7,225 bases of DNA from an uncultured Collinsella sp. (GTDB taxonomy: Bacteria; Actinomycetota; Coriobacteriia; Coriobacteriales; Coriobacteriaceae). The first letter of the stretch is position 1. The number at the start of each line of letters is the position of its first letter. The translations under genes were made by a program, and so were the position numbers. The notes under the pieces are model-generated. The model searched no databases. It was not told where the DNA came from and saw only the letters and a list, made by a program, of their open reading frames with translations. Below, piece by piece: positions 1-5,738 of the stretch. The DNA lies in NCBI GenBank assembly GCA_902463875.1, contig CABQHR010000088.1, positions 1 through 7,225 of the forward strand, read 5' to 3'.

Positions 1-2
1 TT

Positions 3-1820
3 CCCACCAAGCATATTTTCGATAGCGTGACGCTCGGCGTGGGCGAGGGCGACCGTATTGGTATCGTCGGCAAAAACGGCGACGGCAAGTCGACGCTGCT
101 GAGCGTGCTCGCTGGCACGTTGGAGCCCGACGATGGCCGCGTGACGCATCGCCGCGGTACCACGATCGGCCTGCTCGGCCAAAAGGACCAGCTTATCGAT
201 ACCGACACCGTGCATCATGCCGTCGTGGGCGACACGCCCGAGTACGAATGGGCGTCGAGCCCCCGCACGCGCCAGATTCTCGCCGGCCTCATTAGCGATG
301 TGCCCTGGGAGGGTACGGTGGGCGAGCTTTCGGGTGGCCAGCGCCGCCGCGTGGACCTCGCGCGCCTGCTGATCGGCGACTACGACGTGCTCATGCTCGA
401 CGAGCCCACCAACCACCTGGACATGCGCACCATCAACTGGCTCGCGCGCCATCTTAAGGCACGCTGGCAGCGCGGTCAGGGCGCCATGCTCGTAGTCACG
501 CACGATCGCTGGTTCTTGGATGAGGTCTGCACCAGCATGTGGGAGGTCCACGACGGACAGGTCGATCCCTTCGAGGGCGGCTACTCGGCATACATCTTGC
601 AGCGTGTGGAGCGCGACCGCATGGCTGCCGTCACCGAGGAGCGCCGCCGCAACATGGCACGCAAGGAGCTTGCATGGTTGAGCCGCGGCGCCCAGGCCCG
701 CTCCACCAAGCCCAAGTTTCGCGTCGAGGCCGCCCGCGAGCTCATTGCCGACGTGCCGCCCGTGCGCGACGAGCTGGAGCTCAAGCGCCTCGCCGTGAGC
801 CGCCTGGGCAAGCAGGTCATCGACGTGGTCGACGTGGATGCCGGCTATGCGGATACCGATGGCGCGCCCAAGCAGGTGCTCACCGATGTGACCTGGCTCA
901 TTGGTGCGGGCGACCGCTATGGTCTTTTGGGCGAGAACGGCGCCGGCAAGTCGACTTTGCTCGACGTGATCCAGGGCAAGATTGAACCCACGCGCGGCCG
1001 CGTGAAGATTGGCCAGACGGTGCGCTTTGGCGTGCTGTCGCAGCAGCTCGAGGAGCTCGAACCCTACATGGGTGACACGATCCGCGAGGTGCTCGGCAAC
1101 TATAAGAAGTACTACGTCATCGACGGCAAGGAGACTTCGCCCGAGAAACTTTGCGAGCGCCTGGGCTTTACGACACAGCAGCTCTGGAGTCGCATCGGCG
1201 ATCTTTCGGGCGGCCAGCGCCGTCGCCTGTCGCTGCTGCTGACGATCCTGGACGAGCCCAACGTGCTTATCCTGGACGAGCCCGGCAACGACCTCGATAC
1301 CGATATGCTGGCGATTGTCGAGGACCTGCTCGACGGCTGGCCCGGCACGCTGATCCTGGTGACGCACGACCGCTTCTTGATGGAGCGCGTGACCGACCAG
1401 CAGTGGGCGCTGCTCGACGGCCACCTGACGCATATGCCCGGCGGCGTGGACCAGTACCTGCGCCTGTGCAACGCTACCGCCGAGGGCGAGCCCGTGGGTG
1501 CGCCGAGCGCCAAGACCGGCACGTTTGACACCGGTGCCGCGGCGGCTGCGGCCGAAAAGCCCAAGTCGAGCGGCCAGCCCAATGGCCTTTCCAACGCCGA
1601 ACGCCAGAAGCTTCGCCGCGAGGTGAGCTCGCTCGAGCGCAAAATGGAGACGCAGCGCGCCCGCGTTGAGGAGGCCGAGGCAGCAATGGCCCAGGTCGAT
1701 CCCACCAACTACACGGCGCTGGGCGAGCAGCAGGCAAAGATCGACGAGGCCCACGCCGCCATGGACGAGTTGGAGATGGCGTGGCTCGAGGCGAGCGAGA
1801 AGCTCGAGGGCGAGGAGTAG
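3..1820 (+). CDS. ABC-F family ATPase (Uup/EttA-like), 5' end missing
   Basis: Soluble twin-cassette ATPase of the ABC-F family, whose members act on ribosomes; it has no membrane domain. The frame is open to the left edge and the first GTG (27) falls just before Walker A, so the true start lies outside the window. Residues below are counted from that GTG. Cassette 1: Walker A GKNGDGKST (15-23), signature LSGGQ (101-105), Walker B LMLDEPTNHLD (122-132), switch His in VTHD (157-160). The inter-cassette linker (about 200-240) has the WLSRGAQAR stretch typical of Uup-type proteins. Cassette 2: GENGAGKST (302-310), LSGGQ (393-397), LILDEPGNDLD (414-424), VTHD (445-448). An Ala/Lys-rich hinge (about 500-520) leads to a charged predicted coiled coil (about 521-597), as at the C-terminus of Uup. 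Oddities are Asp in the first P-loop and DEPGND instead of DEPTND in the second Walker B. The ABC-F call is firm; the Uup subgroup is inferred from the linker and tail. Confidence 0.93.
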   Translation, partial: PTKHIFDSVTLGVGEGDRIGIVGKNGDGKSTLLSVLAGTLEPDDGRVTHRRGTTIGLLGQKDQLIDTDTVHHAVVGDTPEYEWASSPRTRQILAGLISDVPWEGTVGELSGGQRRRVDLARLLIGDYDVLMLDEPTNHLDMRTINWLARHLKARWQRGQGAMLVVTHDRWFLDEVCTSMWEVHDGQVDPFEGGYSAYILQRVERDRMAAVTEERRRNMARKELAWLSRGAQARSTKPKFRVEAARELIADVPPVRDELELKRLAVSRLGKQVIDVVDVDAGYADTDGAPKQVLTDVTWLIGAGDRYGLLGENGAGKSTLLDVIQGKIEPTRGRVKIGQTVRFGVLSQQLEELEPYMGDTIREVLGNYKKYYVIDGKETSPEKLCERLGFTTQQLWSRIGDLSGGQRRRLSLLLTILDEPNVLILDEPGNDLDTDMLAIVEDLLDGWPGTLILVTHDRFLMERVTDQQWALLDGHLTHMPGGVDQYLRLCNATAEGEPVGAPSAKTGTFDTGAAAAAAEKPKSSGQPNGLSNAERQKLRREVSSLERKMETQRARVEEAEAAMAQVDPTNYTALGEQQAKIDEAHAAMDELEMAWLEASEKLEGEE

Positions 1821-1826
1821 GCGAGG

Positions 1827-2597
1827 ATGATCAAGGCCGCGTTTTTCGATATCGACGGTACGCTGCTGAGCTTTAAGACCCATCGGATTCCGGCGTCGGC
1901 GCAGCAGGTGCTCGACAGCTTTCGCGAGCAGGGGATCGCGTGCGTGATCGCCACGGGCCGTCCGACCTACCAGATGCCGGACTGGCTGTTCGACCTGGGC
2001 TGGGATGCGTACATCACGCTTTCGGGTCAGCACTGTTTTGATGCCAAGGGCGTTTACCGCAGCTGCCCGATCGATTCGGACGACGTCGCGGCGATTGTGG
2101 ACCAGGTGGCGCAGGGGCGCTACGACTCGCTGTGCATGCAGGGCGAGAATTCGTTTGTGAACCGCCTGTCCGAGCGCGTGGTGACGGCTGGCAGTAACGC
2201 GGGGATTGTCTACCATGAGGAGCCGTTTGAGCACGCCTTTGACGCGCCGGTCTACCAGTTCTGCGCCTTTGTGGACCCTGCCGACGAGCATATCGTGACC
2301 GACGCGGTGTCGCATTCGCTCACCACGCGCTGGTGCGACCTGTTCTGCGACATTATTCCCGCTAACGGCGGCAAGGACCTGGGCGTGGCGGCGACGCTGG
2401 AGCGCTTGGGCATCGACGCGAGCGAGGCGATCGCCTTTGGCGACGGCGAGAACGACCTGTCGATGTTCTCGGCCGTGGGCACAAGTGTGGCCATGGGCAA
2501 CGCGCAGGATACCGTGAAGGCCGCGGCGACCTACGTTACGACCGCCGTAGACGACGACGGCATTTACAGCGCCGCCAAGCACTTTGGGCTACTGTAG
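1827..2597 (+). CDS. Cof-type HAD-superfamily phosphatase
   Basis: Cytoplasmic Mg-dependent phosphohydrolase of the haloacid dehalogenase superfamily, Cof/IIB group, which usually acts on sugar phosphates or other small phosphorylated metabolites; the substrate cannot be read from sequence. Motif I DIDGT is at residues 8-12 (nucleophile Asp8, general acid/base Asp10), motif II Thr lies in ATGR (42-45), motif III Lys183 in GGKDLGV, and motif IV GDGENDLSMF at 205-214. The segment between motifs II and III (about 80-180) is the C2-type cap. At 256 aa it is close to full family length. The ATG is chosen because DIDGT follows at the usual distance. GAGGAG (1812-1817), inside the last codons of the ABC-F gene, serves as ribosome binding site, so the two genes are probably co-transcribed and translationally coupled. 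A terminator hairpin follows at 2640. Confidence 0.93.
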   Translation: MIKAAFFDIDGTLLSFKTHRIPASAQQVLDSFREQGIACVIATGRPTYQMPDWLFDLGWDAYITLSGQHCFDAKGVYRSCPIDSDDVAAIVDQVAQGRYDSLCMQGENSFVNRLSERVVTAGSNAGIVYHEEPFEHAFDAPVYQFCAFVDPADEHIVTDAVSHSLTTRWCDLFCDIIPANGGKDLGVAATLERLGIDASEAIAFGDGENDLSMFSAVGTSVAMGNAQDTVKAAATYVTTAVDDDGIYSAAKHFGLL

Positions 2598-2603
2598 CTG
2601 TGG

Positions 2604-2654
2604 CCGGCACTTAGGGACGTTCCTTTTCTGCCGGCAGCTGGGGACACTCCTTGC
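2604..2654. repeat. Two imperfect tandem copies of a 27-nt intergenic unit
   Basis: The first 24 nt of the two units (2604-2627 and 2631-2654) start with CCGGCA and share GGGAC and TCCTT blocks; 17 of 24 positions agree at a period of 27. The second copy forms the 5' arm and loop of the terminator hairpin that follows. The two CCGGC motifs can also pair with each other. The unit resembles dispersed GGGGAC-type repeats that I recall from Collinsella-like genomes, but copy number elsewhere cannot be judged here. Confidence 0.5.
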
Positions 2655-2675
2655 GGGGCGTCCCCATTTTGTTTT
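2640..2675 (+). terminator. Rho-independent terminator after the HAD gene
   Basis: GGGGAC (2640-2645) pairs with GTCCCC (2660-2665). After one A-C mismatch the stem continues with CTCC (2647-2650) against GGGG (2655-2658), including one G-T pair, closing on the tetraloop TTGC. ATTTTGTTTT follows directly (2666-2675). The stem lies 43 nt past the HAD stop codon on the coding strand, so it should end the ABC-F/HAD transcript before the DtxR-like gene. Confidence 0.8.
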
Positions 2676-2699
2676 CGTCCCGCATGTTTTGTGAAACAC

Positions 2700-2781
2700 G
2701 GCTAACTTTTAGGCAAAGTAGTAAGACATGGGCAACTTTTGCGGTAAAGTAAATCAAGCAAAAGTATCCAAAGGCTAACTA
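2700..2781 (+). promoter_or_regulatory. Putative promoter/operator array upstream of the DtxR-like gene
   Basis: This AT-richer stretch holds a run of related 9-nt motifs: GGCTAACTT (2700), GGCAAAGTA (2712), GGCAACTTT (2731), GGTAAAGTA (2743), GCAAAAGTA (2758) and GGCTAACTA (2773). The pair at 2700/2712 recurs at 2731/2743, a period of 31 nt. ACTTTTGC (2735-2742) and GCAAAAGT (2758-2765) also form an 8-bp inverted repeat. GGCTAAC resembles a half-site of DtxR operators (known consensus centred on TTAGGCTAACC), so autoregulation by the downstream product is a reasonable guess. No convincing -35/-10 pair could be picked out, so the promoter itself is not placed. Confidence 0.4.
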
Positions 2782-2804
2782 GAAGCCATCGCGAAAGGCG
2801 GCCC

Positions 2805-3182
2805 ATGGCCCTGCGTGAATCCGGAGAAGACTATCTCGAATCGATCTACGTTCTATCGGAACGTCAGGGCATCGTGCGCTCGATCGACGTTGCCGAATAC
2901 TTGGGCGTAACCAAAGCAAGCGTCTCTAAAGCCATGGCGGCCTTGGAGAGCACCGGCTACGTGGAGATGGGCAAACGCGACGTGCATCTGACGGAACGCG
3001 GTCTTGAGGTTGCCCGTCAAATGTGGGAGCGCCACTGCTTTTTTGTAGGTCTGCTAGAGGACGCAGGCGTAACGCCCGAGGTCGCGTCGCAAGAGGGCTG
3101 CCACATGGAGCACTGCCTGAGCGAGGAGAGCTTCGAGAAGCTAAGATCGATGCTGAGACGAGACAGCGACCGGGACCAGTAG
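2805..3182 (+). CDS. DtxR/MntR-family metal-dependent transcriptional regulator
   Basis: Cytoplasmic DNA-binding repressor of the DtxR/MntR family, which binds operators when loaded with Mn(II) or Fe(II) and controls metal uptake. Residues about 8-65 form the winged helix, with recognition region VTKASVSKAMAAL (35-47); residues 66-115 form the helical metal-binding/dimer domain. At 125 aa it is close to MntR (about 140 aa) and lacks the C-terminal SH3-like domain of DtxR/IdeR. By alignment from memory, Asp9, Glu12, His77, Glu102 and His103 match MntR ligands Asp8, Glu11, His77, Glu102 and His103, while Cys99 matches DtxR Cys102. The metal specificity is therefore unclear. AAAGG (2794-2798) is the ribosome binding site, 6 nt before ATG. 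No transport gene is adjacent on this strand, so its targets are probably elsewhere. The gene converges with the P-type ATPase gene. Confidence 0.9.
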   Translation: MALRESGEDYLESIYVLSERQGIVRSIDVAEYLGVTKASVSKAMAALESTGYVEMGKRDVHLTERGLEVARQMWERHCFFVGLLEDAGVTPEVASQEGCHMEHCLSEESFEKLRSMLRRDSDRDQ

Positions 3183-3260
3183 CCCCATCAACTAAGTCCA
3201 ACTCAGACAAGGAACCCCGCCAGCAAGCGATGCCCAAGAACCGCCAGCGATGTTACCGCA

Positions 3261-3391
3261 GGTCCCGGCAGGGATGTCCCCTCCAAAACATTCCGCAGGC
3301 AAGTGGCCCCGTTGTCCATAGCTCCATAGGAGCAGGACAACGGGGCCACATTTGCCGAGGACGTTTTGGAGGGGACATCCCTGCCGGGACC
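3261..3391. repeat. 131-nt long inverted repeat / hairpin between convergent genes
   Basis: The outer arms, 3261-3289 and 3363-3391, are perfectly complementary over 29 bp. An unmatched interior follows, in which GGCAA can still pair with TTGCC. A second perfect 15-bp stem joins 3303-3317 with 3335-3349, and the apex closes as GCTCC-ATA-GGAGC (3321-3333). Read from the ATPase side it begins 13 nt past the stop codon, so it may stall or end transcription there; however, no T-tract follows it on either strand. It could instead be a miniature non-coding mobile or REP-like element. No flanking direct repeat or open frame supports a transposase-type insertion. The 78 nt between the DtxR-like stop and the left arm hold nothing recognisable. 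Confidence 0.85.
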
Positions 3392-3404
3392 GTCCGAGTA
3401 CAAG

Positions 3405-5357
3405 CTACAGGTTCTTGACACCCATCGCGCGCATGGCGTTCAGGATGGCGATGATCGCCACGCCCACGTCGCCAAAGACGGCAAGCCACATATTGGCGAT
3501 GCCCAGCGCTGCCAGCACCAAAATCAGCAGCTTAATACCCAGCGCAAAGATGATGTTCTGCCAAACAATCGACATAGTCTTGCGCGCCACGCGGATTGCG
3601 CGGGCGATGTTGGACGGCTTGTCGTCCATGAGCACGACGTCGGCGGCCTCAATCGCGGCGTCCGAGCCCATGGCGCCCATGGCGATTCCGACGTCGGCTC
3701 GCGTGAGCACGGGTGCGTCGTTGATACCGTCGCCGACAAAAGCGAGCTTGCCCTTGCCGTTCTCGGCCGAAAGCAGCGCCTCGACGCGCTCGACCTTGTC
3801 GCCCGGCAGCAGCTGCGCATGGAACTCATCGAGACCGAGCTGCTTGGCCACAGACGCTGCAACCTCCTCGCGGTCGCCCGTGAGCATGACGGTGCGGTTG
3901 ATACCGGCGGCATGCAGGTCGCGAATCGTTTGCTCCGCATCGGCCTTAACGGTGTCTGCAATCACGATGTGGCCGGCGTACACGCCGTCAACGAGCACGT
4001 GGAGGATCGTGCCGACAACCTCGCAGTCCGGTGCTTCAACGCCGGCCGCGGCGAGCATCTTGGCGTTGCCAACGACGACGTGCTTGCCGTCGATGGTTGC
4101 CGTCACGCCGTGGCCCGCGTCGTTGGCGGAGTCTCTCACGCGCTTGGGGTCGACCTCGCCCTGGTAGGCGTCGCGCACGGACTGCGCGATGGGGTGATCG
4201 GAGAACGATTCAGCAAGGGCTGCGACTTCAAGCAACGATTGTTCGGTATGGCCAGCCTCGGGGTGCACCGCGACGACTGAGAACGTGCCTTTGGTGAGGG
4301 TGCCCGTTTTGTCGAAGACGACGGTGTCCACGTCGGCGAGCGTCTCGAGGTAGTTGGAGCCCTTGATGAGAACGCCCAGCTTGGACGCGCCGCCGATGCC
4401 GCCAAAGAAACTCAACGGTACGCTGATCACGAGGGCGCACGGGCAGCTGACGACCAGGAAGGTCAGGCCGCGCAGGATCCAATCGGACCAAGCGCCAGTC
4501 ACCAGGCCGCCGCCAAGCGCGAGCACCGCGGCAGCGCCAGTGACGGCGGGCGTGTAGACGCGGGCGAAGCGCGTGATGAAGTTCTCGGTGCGCGCCTTCT
4601 TTTCGCTGGCATTCTCTACGAGTTCCAGGACGCGCGCGACGGTGGATTCGCCAAACGGCTTGGTGGTGCGCACGTGGATGAGGCCCGTCATGTTGATGCA
4701 GCCGCTGATGATATCGTCGCCGGACTTGGCGGGGCGGGGGACTGACTCGCCCGTGAGTGCGGCGGTGTCGAGCTGCGTCTCGCCCTCGACGATGATGCCG
4801 TCGATAGGCACGCGCTCGCCGGGCTTGACCACGATCACGGTGCCGACGGCGATGTCATCGGGGAAGACCTGCTCGAGCGTGCCGTCGGGCTGCTCGACGT
4901 TAGCATAGTCGGGCGCGATGTCCATCATGGCACTGATCGACTTGCGGCTCTTGCCCACGGCGTATGCCTGGAACAACTCGCCGACCTGGTAGAACAGCAT
5001 GACAGCGGCGCCTTCGGCCATGTGCGGGTCGGTGTCGGGGAAGAGCACCATGGCAAACGCGCCGATGGTCGCGACGGCCATGAGGAAGCTCTCGTCGAAG
5101 GCCTTGCCGCGGCGGATGTTATTGAATGCCTTTTGCAGTACGTCGTAGCCGGCAATCAAAAACGGCACGAGGAACAGCACAAAGCTGGCGTAGATGTCGC
5201 CCGGGGTGCCGAATGCGGCGGTGAGGGTGCCGAGCTCATCGAGGGCGTACACCACGGCAAAAATGCCCAGCGCTACCAGGATGCGGTTGCGCTTATGCTC
5301 GAGCGACTCTTTTTTCTTGCGCTTCTTCTTTTTCTTTTTGGGATCGGCGGTGGCCAT
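3405..5357 (-). CDS. cadA: Zn/Cd/Pb-exporting P1B-2-type ATPase (ZntA/CadA-like)
   Basis: Inner-membrane pump using ATP to export divalent soft metals (Zn, Cd, Pb). Order along 650 aa: lysine-rich tail (7-16 are nine Lys and one Arg); four membrane helices (about 25-43, 55-73, 88-106, 113-133); actuator domain with TGES (202-205); two helices (about 266-287, 295-320), the second with the metal-site CPC (305-307); phosphorylation motif DKTGT (349-353, Asp349 phosphorylated); HP dipeptide (388-389); TGD (493-495); GDGINDAP (542-549); two last helices (about 598-640). Lys609 and Asp630 match ZntA residues Lys693 and Asp714, which together with CPC mark the Zn/Cd/Pb subgroup rather than Cu (family knowledge, aligned by eye). 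There is no N-terminal HMA domain; a separate HMA gene lies 99 nt upstream. GGAGGT (5365-5370) is a good ribosome binding site for this ATG. An ArsR-type operator-like site lies just upstream, suggesting metal-induced expression. Confidence 0.95.
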   Translation of the reverse strand: MATADPKKKKKKRKKKESLEHKRNRILVALGIFAVVYALDELGTLTAAFGTPGDIYASFVLFLVPFLIAGYDVLQKAFNNIRRGKAFDESFLMAVATIGAFAMVLFPDTDPHMAEGAAVMLFYQVGELFQAYAVGKSRKSISAMMDIAPDYANVEQPDGTLEQVFPDDIAVGTVIVVKPGERVPIDGIIVEGETQLDTAALTGESVPRPAKSGDDIISGCINMTGLIHVRTTKPFGESTVARVLELVENASEKKARTENFITRFARVYTPAVTGAAAVLALGGGLVTGAWSDWILRGLTFLVVSCPCALVISVPLSFFGGIGGASKLGVLIKGSNYLETLADVDTVVFDKTGTLTKGTFSVVAVHPEAGHTEQSLLEVAALAESFSDHPIAQSVRDAYQGEVDPKRVRDSANDAGHGVTATIDGKHVVVGNAKMLAAAGVEAPDCEVVGTILHVLVDGVYAGHIVIADTVKADAEQTIRDLHAAGINRTVMLTGDREEVAASVAKQLGLDEFHAQLLPGDKVERVEALLSAENGKGKLAFVGDGINDAPVLTRADVGIAMGAMGSDAAIEAADVVLMDDKPSNIARAIRVARKTMSIVWQNIIFALGIKLLILVLAALGIANMWLAVFGDVGVAIIAILNAMRAMGVKNL

Positions 5358-5379
5358 GATTCAAACCTCCCATTTGAGT

Positions 5380-5399
5380 GTATGAACACTTGCTCATAT
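5380..5399. promoter_or_regulatory. ArsR/SmtB-type operator-like site before the ATPase gene
   Basis: TATGA (5381-5385) and TCATA (5394-5398) are inverted with an 8-nt spacer, and the 20-nt site matches the 6119-6138 site in front of the repressor gene at 16 positions. It lies 10 nt upstream of the ATPase ribosome binding site, so bound repressor could block a local promoter or read-through from the HMA gene. The hexamers around it, TTGAGT (5374-5379) and TATAAT (5397-5402) at 17-nt spacing, read on the + strand, away from the ATPase. On the - strand only weak -35/-10 matches are visible. Confidence 0.7.
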
Positions 5400-5409
5400 A
5401 ATTTCGCGA

Positions 5410-5437
5410 GCAAAGGCCGCGGCAAGCGCGGCCTTGC
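5410..5437 (-). terminator. GC-rich hairpin after the HMA gene, possible weak terminator
   Basis: AAGGCCGCG (5413-5421) and CGCGGCCTT (5427-5435) form a perfect 9-bp stem around a 5-nt loop, extended by a GC/GC pair past one bulged A. In the - direction it lies 20 nt past the HMA stop codon. Only a short TTT followed by GCTCG comes after it, so termination would be partial at best. It may reduce or time read-through into the ATPase gene, or protect the 3' end of an HMA transcript. Confidence 0.45.
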
Positions 5438-5456
5438 AGGTCAACGTATGCGCGGG

Positions 5457-5675
5457 TTAGAGAATGATTTCGCAGTCTGGCTCGGCGTCGGCGGTGAATT
5501 CAACGACGCGGTCCAGGACCTCGTCGTACTTGGCGTCGTCGGCCTCGAGCGTCAGCTTCTGGGTCATAAAGTTGACCGAAACGGACTTGACGCCCTCGAG
5601 CTTGGCAAGTTCGTCCTGAAGCTCGCGCGCGCAGTTGGCGCAATCGATCTCGTCGAGCTTGAACTGCTTTTTCAT
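5457..5675 (-). CDS. Free-standing heavy-metal-associated (HMA) domain protein
   Basis: A 72-aa cytoplasmic metal-binding protein made of a single ferredoxin-like HMA domain (about residues 3-70). The metal-binding loop is DCANC, Cys12 and Cys15 preceded by Asp11. In ZntA/CadA N-terminal domains this Asp-Cys-x-x-Cys form binds Zn/Cd, while Cu chaperones usually have Met-x-Cys-x-x-Cys. A third cysteine sits near the end (Cys68 in EPDCEIIL). The chain looks like the N-terminal domain of a heavy-metal ATPase that exists here as its own gene. It probably binds zinc or cadmium and passes it to, or controls, the HMA-less ATPase encoded next; that partnership is inferred from gene order. GGAAAGGA on the - strand (5683-5690) is the ribosome binding site. 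The gene is 63 nt from the repressor gene, consistent with one operon. Confidence 0.88.
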   Translation of the reverse strand: MKKQFKLDEIDCANCARELQDELAKLEGVKSVSVNFMTQKLTLEADDAKYDEVLDRVVEFTADAEPDCEIIL

Positions 5676-5738
5676 GGTGGGTTCCTTTCCCTGTGTTAGC
5701 GGTCTGGGTGCCGGCCGCGCTGATACCGTGGTTGATTG

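Noticed and set aside
27..29. GTG as the start codon of the ABC-F gene
   Set aside because: The frame is open to the window edge and upstream codons fit an ABC-F N-terminus; starting here would remove the first strands of cassette 1.
2689..2767. Sigma-70 promoter candidates for the DtxR-like gene (TTGTGA at 2689 or TTGCGG at 2739 with AAGTAT at 2762)
   Set aside because: No pair matches both hexamers well at 16-18 nt spacing; placing a promoter would be guesswork.
3212..3252. Short direct repeat (CGCCAGC...GCGATG) before the long hairpin
   Set aside because: Two imperfect copies of about 15-21 nt do not flank the hairpin as a target-site duplication would, so they are not evidence of insertion.
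3261..3391. The long hairpin as an ordinary intrinsic terminator
   Set aside because: Neither strand has a T-tract after the stem and the stem is far longer than usual, so it was listed as an inverted repeat with uncertain role.
3023..3418. 131-aa + strand frame spanning the DtxR-like 3' end and the long hairpin
   Set aside because: It is out of frame with the regulator, crosses the inverted repeat, and shows no domain; a programmed frameshift is not supported because the 125-aa regulator is complete.
3366..4280. 304-aa + strand open frame opposite the ATPase gene
   Set aside because: It lies antisense to the conserved ATP-binding region of a clear P-type ATPase, has no recognisable domain, and long antisense frames are common in high-GC genes.
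5022..5699. 225-aa + strand open frame across the ATPase N-terminus and HMA gene
   Set aside because: It covers two convincing - strand genes and their spacer; its composition is that of a complementary-strand shadow.
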